DNA of 64,000 nucleotides from Gimesia aquarii. GTDB lineage: Bacteria; Planctomycetota; Planctomycetia; Planctomycetales; Planctomycetaceae. Made by a program: the position numbers and the translations under genes. The first letter of the stretch is position 1; each line of letters begins with the position of its first letter. The stretch is from the NCBI RefSeq assembly GCF_007748195.1, contig NZ_CP037920.1:1054001-1118000 (forward strand), given 5' to 3'. Shown one piece after another: positions 27,378 through 36,490 of the stretch. The notes below the pieces were generated by a model. That model saw only the letters and a program-made list of their open reading frames with translations. It was not told the DNA's origin and ran no database searches.

Positions 27378-28748
27378 TCAAACAAGGCTTGTTGTGGCCG
27401 GTGCCTGCACTGATTTCATTAATAGTGCAAACTGTTGATCGTGTTCGCTAAATTGCCGTGCTCTATCCTCAAGTTGATTATCAGTAAAGGGGATCTTTAC
27501 GATATGACCGCTACCGGGGGCGACATCAATGGACTCGGTTTTTTGATTTAATAATGTTCTCAATTCAAAGACCGTATTTCCAGAGGGCGTCATCAACTCG
27601 AGTTCATCGTTGAGTTCAAATTTGTTTTTGACATCAACAATCAGACCATCTTCTTCACGGTCAATAATATCGCCGACAAATTGTTGTTTATGAGCGACCG
27701 AGCGACCATGCTCATAATTTTGCATACTTTCTGAAGCATGTCTTTGGAAAAAGCCTTCGGTATAACCACGATTGGAGAGACTGTCGAGCATTTCCAACAA
27801 ATTCTCATTGAACTCAACACCCGCGGCGGCATCGTCGATGGCTTTGCGATAAACCTGTGCGGTTCTAGCAGCATAAAAGAATGATTTTGTGCGTCCTTCA
27901 ATTTTCAGCGAACTGATTCCCATATCACTAAAAGTCTTGACATGCTGTACCGCACGCAGGTCTTTCGAGTTCATGATGTAGGTACCATGTTCGTCTTCGT
28001 AAGCAGGCATGTATTCGCCGGGGCGTTGTGGTTCTTCCAACAAAAATACCTGATCCACGATGGGAAGTTGCTGCTGACTTTGGGGAGGAGGAGGATTTTT
28101 TAGCACAATATCGCCTTCCATGGTCTGGACCGCATCATTCACTTTATAGTCCCAGCGACAGGCGTTGGTGCAGTTCCCCTGATTTGAGTCGCGATGATTC
28201 ATGTAGCCAGAAAGCAGACAGCGCCCTGAATAAGCGATACAAAGTGCACCGTGCACGAAGACCTCCAGTTCCATGTCAGGACATTCTTCCTGAATCTCAG
28301 CAACTTCTTTGATTGACAGCTCGCGAGAAAGGATGACACGAGTCAGACCAAAGTTCTGCCAAAATTTAACAGTGGCATAATTGACGGCATTTGCCTGAAC
28401 TGATAAATGGATGGGAACTTCTGGCCAACGTTCTCGGACCATCATGATTAACCCGGGGTCAGACATGATCAGGGCATCCGGTTTCATATCGATGACCGGT
28501 TCCATGTTTTTGAGATAACTGCGCACTTTCAGATTGTGAGGTGCAATGTTACTGGCAATATAGAATTTCTTACCCAATTTATGCGCTTCTTCAACGGCTT
28601 CTGCCATGACTTCCAGTTTATTGAATTCATTTTCTCGAACACGCAGACTATAACGAGGCTGCCCGGCATAAACGGCGTCAGCGCCAAATGCGTAGGCATA
28701 TTGCATTGCCTTGCGCGTACCAGCGGGGGAGAGAAGTTCCGGTTTCAT
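27378..28748 (-). CDS. trhP: U32 family tRNA hydroxylation protein TrhP (YegQ)
   Basis: Close in pattern to E. coli YegQ/TrhP along its whole length: start KPELLSPAGT, ADAVYAGQPRYSLRVR, DALIMSDPGLI, HLSVQANAVN, VFVHGALCIAYSGRCLLSGY, GNCTNACRWDY, EDEHGTYIMNSKDLRA and SLKIEGRTKS. The four conserved Cys in the middle are present. TrhP acts on U34 of some tRNAs, making 5-hydroxyuridine from prephenate-linked chemistry. Length 456 matches the ~450-residue TrhP/RlhA-type enzymes, and the closer match is TrhP. It is convergent with the BON-domain gene. Confidence 0.9.
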   Translation of the reverse strand: MKPELLSPAGTRKAMQYAYAFGADAVYAGQPRYSLRVRENEFNKLEVMAEAVEEAHKLGKKFYIASNIAPHNLKVRSYLKNMEPVIDMKPDALIMSDPGLIMMVRERWPEVPIHLSVQANAVNYATVKFWQNFGLTRVILSRELSIKEVAEIQEECPDMELEVFVHGALCIAYSGRCLLSGYMNHRDSNQGNCTNACRWDYKVNDAVQTMEGDIVLKNPPPPQSQQQLPIVDQVFLLEEPQRPGEYMPAYEDEHGTYIMNSKDLRAVQHVKTFSDMGISSLKIEGRTKSFFYAARTAQVYRKAIDDAAAGVEFNENLLEMLDSLSNRGYTEGFFQRHASESMQNYEHGRSVAHKQQFVGDIIDREEDGLIVDVKNKFELNDELELMTPSGNTVFELRTLLNQKTESIDVAPGSGHIVKIPFTDNQLEDRARQFSEHDQQFALLMKSVQAPATTSLV

Positions 28749-28819
28749 ATTGATACCTAAGTCGAAATTTCTATCGAAAAATAGAGTGTAAAATGCGAAT
28801 CACTCAAAACAGGATAGTA

Positions 28820-29749
28820 TTATTCCTGGGGTAGATTCCATAGGGCCTGGGCAAATTTCTTCCCTAAATCCAGATAACCCTCAGAATTATAGTGCCAACG
28901 GTCTGAATAACCATAATTATCAGTACTGGTCACGAGCGCTGCACGTTTGTCTTTTTTGACAAACGAGGCTTGTGCGGCTCGTACGATCTCACCATGTTTC
29001 CAGACTTTTCCCTCGGGATGATTTCCTGAGTCGGAAATACGACCTATGATCACAGGGAGATCATCCGCGTACATGGTTGCGCGAACTAAGTCCATCAGTC
29101 GTTTCAGGTTGGACTCATAAGCTCGCGCGATTTCTTCAGAGTAAACGGCATCGCTTTCGCCTTGCATCCAGACAATACCAGCAGGAACCAGGGTATCGCT
29201 TTCACCATCCTGATCAATGTCCCGCGTTTGTAGTGCGCGTTTCATACCTGCGAGAAAATGGTCGTATTGATTGATCCCCTGGCCTGCTCCCGTTCCCTTT
29301 TCATAATCCGGGTCCCAGCAACCAAAGTTGCCAGCCGCCTCGATAGCAAGAGAAGTTCCGCCACGCGAAATTTTGATCAAAGCAACATGTTGATTCGGAG
29401 CGAGTTCTTTCAGAGTTTTCGCAAACGTCAGCTCAGCTCCAAACCGATTTGAATAAACATTGGCCTTCCCATCCGATTTGAATCCAGCACCGTGACCGGG
29501 TTTGAGCTGAGACCAGATACCGCGACCATCAACGGCAACACCATCCGGGCTTGGATTTGCATGAAAGATCATTACGTCGGGAATCGGTTGTTTGAGATCG
29601 GCCGGAAGATCTTTGGTATAACCGTAGCCATCCATATTAGATTGGCCACCGAGAAAATACACATGATATGTTTTGCTGGAAGCAGTGTTAGTACTACAGA
29701 AGAATTGAATATGGATCAGCATTAATGCAATACATGCAAAACGACACAT
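28820..29749 (-). CDS. Secreted SGNH/sialate O-acetylesterase-like hydrolase
   Basis: The exported esterase has SGNH motifs in order: block I FLGGQSNMDGYG (nucleophile Ser), GIVWMQGESDAVYSE (block III type), and the C-terminal Asp/His block around SDRWHYNSEGY. This matches the SASA/CE6 group of carbohydrate acetyl esterases, common in planctomycetes for polysaccharide use. I prefer the ATG at 29749, with AAAGG six bases upstream, over that at 29767. A signal peptide (CIALMLIHIQFF) follows. It is separated from the upstream DUF1501 gene by a strong terminator, so it is a separate unit. Confidence 0.8.
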   Translation of the reverse strand: MCRFACIALMLIHIQFFCSTNTASSKTYHVYFLGGQSNMDGYGYTKDLPADLKQPIPDVMIFHANPSPDGVAVDGRGIWSQLKPGHGAGFKSDGKANVYSNRFGAELTFAKTLKELAPNQHVALIKISRGGTSLAIEAAGNFGCWDPDYEKGTGAGQGINQYDHFLAGMKRALQTRDIDQDGESDTLVPAGIVWMQGESDAVYSEEIARAYESNLKRLMDLVRATMYADDLPVIIGRISDSGNHPEGKVWKHGEIVRAAQASFVKKDKRAALVTSTDNYGYSDRWHYNSEGYLDLGKKFAQALWNLPQE

Positions 29750-29776
29750 AGGAAACCTTTCACACAATTTGTAAAA

Positions 29777-29813
29777 ATAGATTACTTGCGATTCGACCTC
29801 GCAAGTAATCTAT
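29777..29813 (-). terminator. Intrinsic terminator of DUF1501 operon
   Basis: A 15-bp perfect stem (ATAGATTACTTGCGA and its complement) with a 7-nt loop lies 8 bp past the DUF1501 stop. On the - strand it is followed by a T run, giving a classic rho-independent terminator. Confidence 0.85.
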
Positions 29814-29821
29814 TATACAAG

Positions 29822-31288
29822 CTATGCGATGATTTCGTCGATAGAGTGGCCGAAATCCATTTCAATGCGTTTGTGGCCAGGCACTTCGAGACGGCGGGCA
29901 TTCAGTCCCAACTGTTTCATCAGCGTGGCATGCACGTCAGTCACATAATGCGGATGCTCTTCGGCATGGAACCCGAGTTCATCCGTTGTGCCATGCGCGA
30001 CACCACCCTTGATTCCACCACCGGCCATCCAGATTGAAAAACCATATGGATGATGGTCACGACCGTTACTGCCTTGTGAACCGGGTGTTCGTCCAAATTC
30101 CGTTGCAAACACAACAATCGTATCTTTTAATAAGCCTCTGCGTTTTAAGTCTTTTATCAGCCCTGCCGCAGGTTGATCGACCTGCTTTGCCAGCTTGGAG
30201 TGATTCGTTTTCAGATTCGAATGCGAATCCCAGGCACCGGCAGCACCACCCCCATGCATGATCTGGACAAAACGAACGCCCTTCTCTACAAATCGTCGCG
30301 CAGCCAATAACTGCATTCCAAATGGTTTTGTTGCAGGATCATTCAGCCCATAAAGTTCCTGAGTCTCTTTGGTTTCCTGATCAAACCGAATAACTTCAGG
30401 GACTGCCGATTGCATGCGGAATGCCAACTCATAAGACTTAATCCGCGCCTGAAGTGTACTATCATTCGGATATTTCTCAGAGCTAAGCTGGTTGAGCTGG
30501 TTGATGAGAGAAAACTCGATTTTTTGTTCTTCACTGGAAAGATCGAGTTCGGGTTTTGCATAGGGCAGCGGATTTTTAGGATCGACTTTGAGGGGAACTG
30601 AATCATATGCAGGCCCTAAATAATGTCCGTCTCTCACATCAAAAAAGCGTGGTCCCATATTGATGAATTGCGGCAGGTTCTGATTCAGTGATCCCAGGCC
30701 ATAATTAATCCAGGCACCAATAGTTGGCACCCGACCATCGAGCATATGTCGCCCAGAGTGAAATTGAACTTGAGCACCATGGTTGTCGTCTGTGGTCCAC
30801 ATGGAGCGCACGATAGAAATGTCATCGACACAACTGCCAATATGGGGGAACCAGTCGCTGACCTCAATACCACTCTGACCATATTTCTTATAACCCACCT
30901 GCAGTGGATAAACTTTATTTCTTTGTTGCCCGTTGGCATCGTTGACGACAACAACACGTACTCGTTTCAGTTTTTCAGATTCTTGAACGCTTTTCCAGGG
31001 AGTTTCACTGATCGATTTCCCTGCGTATTTGGTGAGCATTGGTTTCGGATCGAAACTTTCCATATGACTCACACCACCGCGCATGAACATCCAGATGACG
31101 CTTTTCGCTTTGGGAGGAAAATGAGCTTTGCCATCGGGTGGAACATGTGCCGTGGATGCACGGGCTTGATCTTCCTCTTGTAATAAGGAAGCGAGCGAAA
31201 TTCCAGCAAGACCGGAACTGAGGCTCGTCAGGAAGTTGCGACGAGGAAGCTTACCTGAGAAGTTCTGAAGAGAATACTGTTTATTCAT
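29822..31288 (-). CDS. DUF1501 protein
   Basis: The N-terminal twin-arginine-like signal ([21 protein letters not shown]) indicates export in a folded state. The body has DUF1501 landmarks: [16 protein letters not shown], the [20 protein letters not shown] motif and [17 protein letters not shown] near the C-terminus, with the metal-binding His/Asp residues typical of the alkaline-phosphatase-like superfamily. It starts 9 bp after the DUF1549/DUF1553 gene, the usual planctomycete pair. Function in the cell is not established; association with sulfatase/cytochrome clusters suggests polymer breakdown. Confidence 0.88.
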   Translation of the reverse strand: MNKQYSLQNFSGKLPRRNFLTSLSSGLAGISLASLLQEEDQARASTAHVPPDGKAHFPPKAKSVIWMFMRGGVSHMESFDPKPMLTKYAGKSISETPWKSVQESEKLKRVRVVVVNDANGQQRNKVYPLQVGYKKYGQSGIEVSDWFPHIGSCVDDISIVRSMWTTDDNHGAQVQFHSGRHMLDGRVPTIGAWINYGLGSLNQNLPQFINMGPRFFDVRDGHYLGPAYDSVPLKVDPKNPLPYAKPELDLSSEEQKIEFSLINQLNQLSSEKYPNDSTLQARIKSYELAFRMQSAVPEVIRFDQETKETQELYGLNDPATKPFGMQLLAARRFVEKGVRFVQIMHGGGAAGAWDSHSNLKTNHSKLAKQVDQPAAGLIKDLKRRGLLKDTIVVFATEFGRTPGSQGSNGRDHHPYGFSIWMAGGGIKGGVAHGTTDELGFHAEEHPHYVTDVHATLMKQLGLNARRLEVPGHKRIEMDFGHSIDEIIA

Positions 31289-31297
31289 GACGCACCT

Positions 31298-34200
31298 TCA
31301 TCGAATCGTGATGAAATCGTTATGGTTGAGTAAGGCATGAACCAGATTTTCACGCGAACGCCAAGTCGGATTTTGATTTTTAGTTGATTTTAATACCGAC
31401 TCTGTTTCAGCTAAAGCTTTCAAGCAAAGAGCCGATTCCTGCGGGGTTGGCTCTACACATAGAATTTTCTCATAGGCGAACCTGATAAATTTCTGATTAT
31501 TGATATCAGGATGCTTTGTTTGAATTTGCTCTGTAATTTTACGAGCCATTTGTAGTGAGACTTTGCTATTGGCTAGTGCCAATGCCTGTTGAGGTATGAC
31601 ACTTTGATTTCGACGATAGCATGCAAAAATATCAGCGGCATCAAACATACTGAGAAATTTATTCTGAGCATCACGTGAAGTTGTGAAATATAAACTGCGT
31701 CGCTTACTTTCAGGGTTTTTATCCGGATCGATGGTCGGACCTCCTTGAGTCAGATCCAGTTCTCCAGCCAGGTAAAGCAGACTGTCGCGTATGACTTCTG
31801 ATTCCATACGTACGGTATTCCGCAGCCAGTAATATTGATTCTTTAGATCCTGTTCCAGGGTTCGGGGATCCGCGCCAATTGTTGAACTGCTGAGTTGATA
31901 GGCTTTTGATGTGATCATCAGTTCATGCAGATGTTTCATGCTCCAGTTGTGTTCCATGAAGTCAACTGCGAGCCAGTCCAGTAATTCGTGCTGAAGTGGT
32001 TGTTTGGAACGCAGGCCAAAGTCAGTCACCTCTTCTACCAGTGGCTGACCAAAGTGCCTTAACCAAATATGGTTCACGGCGACTCGTGCCGTTAACGGAT
32101 TATTGCGATCAGTAATCCAGCTCGCAAACGCCGTGCGACGTCCGGTGCTGGTTGTGGGATAAGGTTGAAATCGGGATGCCTCCTTTTCCGCAGGGCCTTC
32201 AAGTGCTTTAAGCGAAGCACGGACTGGCGTATACTTTTCGCCCGGCTTATTAACCGCTTGCTTTGCTGTTTCGAGTTGTTTTTTGGCAGTTGTGAGCTCT
32301 TTATCAATTTTTTTCGCTGCTTCGCCTGTGGTTGACTCTCTTTTTTCCTGTGTCTGAGCAAGTTTTTGCTCGGCCAAAGCTAACTCATACTTTCTGGCGG
32401 CCAGAGCAGCAACTCGTCTTAAATTAGTTTGGTCAGTCTCTGATAGGTTCGAATAGGGGGCCTTATCAGCGGTATAGGCAGCCATCAGACTCTTTTTATA
32501 AAGCTGAGCGACTCTCAACGAAATCTCAGCAGTTGTCGATTTTGCTTTCGCCAGTTTTAATGATGGTGTTTTAGAATCTTTACCATCGATTAATTTTTCA
32601 TTGGCTGGAAGTGAGCTGATATGGATCTTTTCGAATTCTGCAGAGGCGTCAAATGTCAGCAGGTCCATTTTTCCAGACTCCCTCTGTAACGGCAGCTTGT
32701 AGGAAATAGCATGCTCTCCATTCAGTGAGACGTTTACCAGTTGGTCGCGCACTTTAATTTCGAGTTCATAAAGCTCGTTCAGATTCACAGCGCATCCATG
32801 CCGTGCTTCTGCAGGATAAATAGACCGTGATCCTTCATTGTATGAGATCTGAAGCTTTGAGCCTGGCTTAACGGCGCTGAGATAGATCATCTTTTCCCGC
32901 TGACCATTGACATCAAAGGCGAGCCCGACTGAACGCCATTTATCACCGCCAGTGGTCTTGAATTTCAATTTGGCTTTAAAGTTCAGCGGATGATTTGCTT
33001 TCGAACGCAAATAGGCTCGGCCATATCCGGTTTTGGTTTGGACGAGTTTCCCATTTTGATAGGCCCACTGACCAGGGCCCATGGCCCATTGTTTTGAATT
33101 GGCCTTAGTAAAATCGTCAGCCAGAAAAAGCTTTTCTTTTTCCTGAGACTTCTGTTGGACAAGATTCGTTTTAGAGTTTTTCTCTAACTCTGCCAGTTGT
33201 TGTTTTGTTTGCTGAACTGCTTTCTGCGCAACAGAGATTTTTACTTCCGCAGCTTTAAGTTGATCCTTTAGAACAAAATCCTGTAATGCTGGATTATGTG
33301 CTTCTGCCGGTAAGTTGACTGGTGTGACTTGAAATGAATTGAAAGTGAAGATCTCCGGAGTCCCTGGTTTGAGTTCTCGAGTCTTATCTGGGGCTTTTTC
33401 ATTTCCACGAATATGCACATAGGTTTTTGCATCAGTGTGCGCATCGAAAACACGAGGCAGGCCGTTTTTTTCCAGATCGGTTTCTCCGGGCAGTGCGTCG
33501 AGACGTACCTGATATGGTTCAAAAATGGCTCTCATTTGGTAATAATCTAAGTTGGTTAGCGGATCATATTTATGATCATGGCATTTGGCACAATTCATCG
33601 TAAGTCCCAGGAATGCCTTTGATGTATGTTCCAGAGTACTGTCCAACCAGGTTGTTCGATTGAATAAATAATAATGCCGCGCCAGAAAGCCGGTGGCGCG
33701 TAGTGCCTGGTGATCCGTTGGCTTGAGTTCATCTGCAGCGAGCATGTCCTGAACCATCTCTGCATAACTGCTATCGTGATTTAATGATTCAATGATCCAA
33801 TCGCGCCAATGCCAGATATGTTTTTGACTGTATCGCAATTGCTTTCCCAGTCCATACCAGTCTGTATATCTCCAGATATCCATCCAGTGTCGGCCCCAAC
33901 GTTCACCATATTGTGGGCTCGCTAATAATTTTTGAACGACTTTTTCATAGGCATCGTAGCACGAGTCGTTCACAAAATTTTGTATCTCATCTTCTGTGGG
34001 TGGTAGCCCAATCAGATCGAGATAGACACGACGTAATAACACTCGTTTGCCTGCTGGGGCTACGGTGATTAATTTTTTTTGTTTCCGTTGTTGTTCCAGG
34101 AAAGCATCAATTGGATTTTGAGAGTTATTACCAGAGTGAGTTTGAGGCACTTTTGTTTTAACAGGTGGTTGAAAAGACCAATGATCTTTAGGGCTACCGG

Positions 34201-34600
34201 GAATTTCTTCCTGAGGAGTTTTGGCTCCCTGTGCGATCCAGGTTTTGATCAAGGCGATTTCATGCGCAGAGAGCCTGGAACCTTCTTCGGGAGGCGGCAT
34301 CTGCTCGTCTTCTTGAGCCATGATACGTTGTAAGAGCAGGCTCTGGTCTGGTTTGCTGGGGTGAAGGACTGCGCCGCTATCGCCCCCATTCAGCATAAGC
34401 TCACGTGTTTCCAAACGCAGTTCTGCTTCCTGCTTGAGGGCACTATGGCATGCATAGCACTTCTCTGCAAAGATCGGTTTGATCTCCTTCAGGTAATCAA
34501 CGTTTTCAGCTCCGGTGAGGCATTGCGGAGAGAAGACGCCCCATAACAAGGTTCCAAAAACAAACCTGCAACAAATTGTTTTAGAATTCCATCGTATCAT
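31298..34600 (-). CDS. Planctomycete cytochrome c / DUF1549 / DUF1553 protein with sugar-binding-like insert
   Basis: Exported 1100-residue protein. Order: signal segment, a PSCyt1-type heme c domain (CYACHS near residue 50, with MPPPEE downstream as distal region), DUF1549 (about 150-360; LRRVYLDLIGLPPTEDE, ERWGRHWMDIWRY, second CAKCHDH motif), an inserted jelly-roll-like domain (about 490-670) with the pattern of DUF1080/concanavalin-like domains, a Lys/Ala-rich coiled coil, and DUF1553 (about 800-1100; RTAFASWITDRNNPLTARVAVN, RRNQSVIPQQALALAN). First gene of a two-gene operon with the DUF1501 protein. The upstream 150 bp is very AT-rich, as expected for its promoter. Confidence 0.88.
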   Translation of the reverse strand: MIRWNSKTICCRFVFGTLLWGVFSPQCLTGAENVDYLKEIKPIFAEKCYACHSALKQEAELRLETRELMLNGGDSGAVLHPSKPDQSLLLQRIMAQEDEQMPPPEEGSRLSAHEIALIKTWIAQGAKTPQEEIPGSPKDHWSFQPPVKTKVPQTHSGNNSQNPIDAFLEQQRKQKKLITVAPAGKRVLLRRVYLDLIGLPPTEDEIQNFVNDSCYDAYEKVVQKLLASPQYGERWGRHWMDIWRYTDWYGLGKQLRYSQKHIWHWRDWIIESLNHDSSYAEMVQDMLAADELKPTDHQALRATGFLARHYYLFNRTTWLDSTLEHTSKAFLGLTMNCAKCHDHKYDPLTNLDYYQMRAIFEPYQVRLDALPGETDLEKNGLPRVFDAHTDAKTYVHIRGNEKAPDKTRELKPGTPEIFTFNSFQVTPVNLPAEAHNPALQDFVLKDQLKAAEVKISVAQKAVQQTKQQLAELEKNSKTNLVQQKSQEKEKLFLADDFTKANSKQWAMGPGQWAYQNGKLVQTKTGYGRAYLRSKANHPLNFKAKLKFKTTGGDKWRSVGLAFDVNGQREKMIYLSAVKPGSKLQISYNEGSRSIYPAEARHGCAVNLNELYELEIKVRDQLVNVSLNGEHAISYKLPLQRESGKMDLLTFDASAEFEKIHISSLPANEKLIDGKDSKTPSLKLAKAKSTTAEISLRVAQLYKKSLMAAYTADKAPYSNLSETDQTNLRRVAALAARKYELALAEQKLAQTQEKRESTTGEAAKKIDKELTTAKKQLETAKQAVNKPGEKYTPVRASLKALEGPAEKEASRFQPYPTTSTGRRTAFASWITDRNNPLTARVAVNHIWLRHFGQPLVEEVTDFGLRSKQPLQHELLDWLAVDFMEHNWSMKHLHELMITSKAYQLSSSTIGADPRTLEQDLKNQYYWLRNTVRMESEVIRDSLLYLAGELDLTQGGPTIDPDKNPESKRRSLYFTTSRDAQNKFLSMFDAADIFACYRRNQSVIPQQALALANSKVSLQMARKITEQIQTKHPDINNQKFIRFAYEKILCVEPTPQESALCLKALAETESVLKSTKNQNPTWRSRENLVHALLNHNDFITIR

Positions 34601-35034
34601 ACCTAAATATGTACCAACGAATTGAAAGTGTGGTAAGTCCGTACTTCTAATTTTTATATATTATATATATCTTTCTTTGTATATTTTATACAAAATAGGA
34701 CAAGTTTCACTCATAATTGTGCTAGTCCGTAAAATTAGTAACGATTTCAATTGGTATCAGGGTGTAATTTGGTAGGCTCAAGCGTTGAGACTAAGTTTAG
34801 CAATGGCTATGACTTTCCAGACGAATGTAAGCCTTGAAGTCCTATTTGATCACGTCTACCATTGCCATTCAGATCAGATAGGACCAAAGACTGGAATTTT
34901 CGTAAGTTATGGCTGGTTTTATGATCCGATTGAGAGGCAATTGCGTTTAACATAACGCAGATTCATTATGAGAGACCATGTTGTGCTTTGTAAGCAGTTA
35001 ATTGAACCAGCGATTACAGATAAGGGATTCGATC
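34601..35034. other. Intergenic region with AT-rich promoter side and structured leader
   Basis: About 430 bp between divergent genes. The left part (34640-34710) is extremely AT-rich (tttttatatattatatata) and probably carries the promoter for the cytochrome gene. The right part holds a nested stem-loop at 34815-34896 and a small dyad at 34942-34959 (TGCGTT-N6-AACGCA), both within the likely leader of the gene at 35035. Confidence 0.5.
34815..34896 (+). ncRNA. Candidate structured 5' leader element
   Basis: The inner stem pairs 34839-34851 with 34872-34884: 13 consecutive pairs including one U-G wobble, loop 20 nt. An outer stem pairs TTCCAG (34815-34820) with CTGGAA (34891-34896). No T run follows, so it is not a simple terminator. 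It lies 140-220 bases upstream of the ATG at 35035. No known riboswitch class is recognised. It could be chance, but the length of the inner stem is notable. Confidence 0.4.
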
Positions 35035-35784
35035 ATGGCCGATGATTCCAAAAGTGGTGGTGATTTGGAAAAAGACCAACGTTCACAAGAAGATGCGCCT
35101 CCTTCCAGCATCTATTTAATTTCGTATCCCAAAATTGTATTTCTCTATCCCACATTCCTTGTCGCAGTTGTCGTGGCGATTTTCATGTCGATTGCTGGTG
35201 AGTCTGCGCAGATTGGTGGCAATCGAGAGCACATGGCCGAAGTGATGTCGCTGATCTTTCTGGGAGTCTTCGGCTTAAACCTGACAGTTCTTGCTTTCGA
35301 TTTCCCACGAACCACCTCGTTGACTCTTTTCTTTCTGGGAGCGGCGCTCTTTATGGGGGCTTGGATGCTGTTGCGGTTCAATCCTGATATCGTTCCTACG
35401 ATTACTGGTCTTCTGAAAGGATTACGGCCCTGGGCTAATTCCCAAATGTATTGGCTGTTTGCCGGCATACTGGGTTTGATTTTCATTGGTGTGGCGATCA
35501 GTGTTCGTTTTGATTACTGGGAAGTGAAAGGGAACGAGTTGCTCCATCACCACGGTTTCTTGAGTGATCTGGAGCGATTTGCCGCACCGAATTTGAAAAT
35601 TGATAAGGAGATTAGCGATATCTTTGAGTATCTTCTGTTGCGATCAGGTCGATTGGTATTACATCCCAGGAATGAGCCTCGGGCAATCGTACTTGACAAC
35701 GTCCCATTCATTTCCCGTAAGGAAAAACAAATCACTCGTATGCTGGGAGCGCTACAGGTTCAGGTACGACCAGATAATCACTAG
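35035..35784 (+). CDS. Membrane protein with PH-like C-terminal region
   Basis: The ATG at 35035 is chosen because AAGGGA sits seven bases upstream; the frame also extends to a TTG at 35002. An acidic/Lys N-terminal 30 residues precede four hydrophobic segments (FLYPTFLVAVVVAIFMSIAG, VMSLIFLGVFGLNLTVLAF, LTLFFLGAALFMGAWMLL, YWLFAGILGLIFIGVAIS). The last ~85 residues (YWEVKGNELLHHHGFLSDLERF ... GRLVLHPRNEPRAIVLDNV) look like a bacterial PH-type beta domain. No function is assigned. It lies 153 bp upstream of smpB on the same strand. Confidence 0.65.
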   Translation: MADDSKSGGDLEKDQRSQEDAPPSSIYLISYPKIVFLYPTFLVAVVVAIFMSIAGESAQIGGNREHMAEVMSLIFLGVFGLNLTVLAFDFPRTTSLTLFFLGAALFMGAWMLLRFNPDIVPTITGLLKGLRPWANSQMYWLFAGILGLIFIGVAISVRFDYWEVKGNELLHHHGFLSDLERFAAPNLKIDKEISDIFEYLLLRSGRLVLHPRNEPRAIVLDNVPFISRKEKQITRMLGALQVQVRPDNH

Positions 35785-35937
35785 CGATTTCGATACTGAA
35801 CCTTTCCCCAAGTCAATGTGTCGCCATTTGACTTGAAGCAACGTTGTTTTAAGTGCAAGCAATTTCTGTTTATCATTCATAGAAATCAACGGGTCATCGT
35901 CTGCTTGATGTTTTTTAGGCGCGTGAGGTTTTGAGTC

Positions 35938-36432
35938 ATGGGTAAAAAAGGGAAAAAGAGTGCTTCGAAAGAAGATCCCAACTCGAGGACCGTTTGCCAG
36001 AACCGTAAAGCGCGTCATAACTATGAAATCCTGGATACACTTGACTGTGGAATTGTTCTGGCAGGTAGCGAAGTCAAAAGTATTCGCGCGAACAAGATTT
36101 CGATTGAAGAAGCATTTGCTCGCATGAAAGATGGTGAAGTCTGGTTATACAATTGTGATATTGCCCTCTATCCACAAGCCAATACGATGAATCACCAGAC
36201 CAGACGGCCTCGCAAGTTGTTGATGAAAAAAGCCGAAATCAAGAAATTTGCAGAGCGTGGCGAACATACCAGTTTGACGCTCATACCACTAACGGTTTAC
36301 TTCACACGTGGTTTGGTCAAAGTGAAGCTGGGAATCGCCAAAGGACGCAAACTGCACGACAAACGTGAGAAACTGAAAAAAGATTCAGCTCGTATGGATA
36401 TCCAACGTGCGATACGTGCCCGTAATAATTAA
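35938..36432 (+). CDS. smpB: SsrA-binding protein SmpB
   Basis: SmpB binds tmRNA and delivers it to stalled ribosomes. Conserved features are clear: KARHNYEILDTLDCGIVLAGSEVKS at the start of the OB fold, ANTMNHQTRRPRKLL in the middle, YFTRGLVKVKLGIAKGRKLHDKRE, and the basic C-terminal tail ending in RARNN. 164 residues is the normal size. No tmRNA (ssrA) gene is seen within the window. Confidence 0.97.
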   Translation: MGKKGKKSASKEDPNSRTVCQNRKARHNYEILDTLDCGIVLAGSEVKSIRANKISIEEAFARMKDGEVWLYNCDIALYPQANTMNHQTRRPRKLLMKKAEIKKFAERGEHTSLTLIPLTVYFTRGLVKVKLGIAKGRKLHDKREKLKKDSARMDIQRAIRARNN

Positions 36433-36461
36433 GGCCCTCTGAAAGTTTTTCAAAGGGCCTT
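36431..36461 (+). terminator. Hairpin after smpB
   Basis: AAGGCCCT pairs with AGGGCCTT, continuing after one mismatch into TGAAA/TTTCA, loop 3 nt. It begins in the smpB stop codon. The downstream + tract (aacgctttctc) is not a proper T run, so it may work as a bidirectional end between convergent genes or as an mRNA-stabilising hairpin. Confidence 0.6.
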
Positions 36462-36490
36462 AACGCTTTCTCTAAACTGTTATAAATGTC

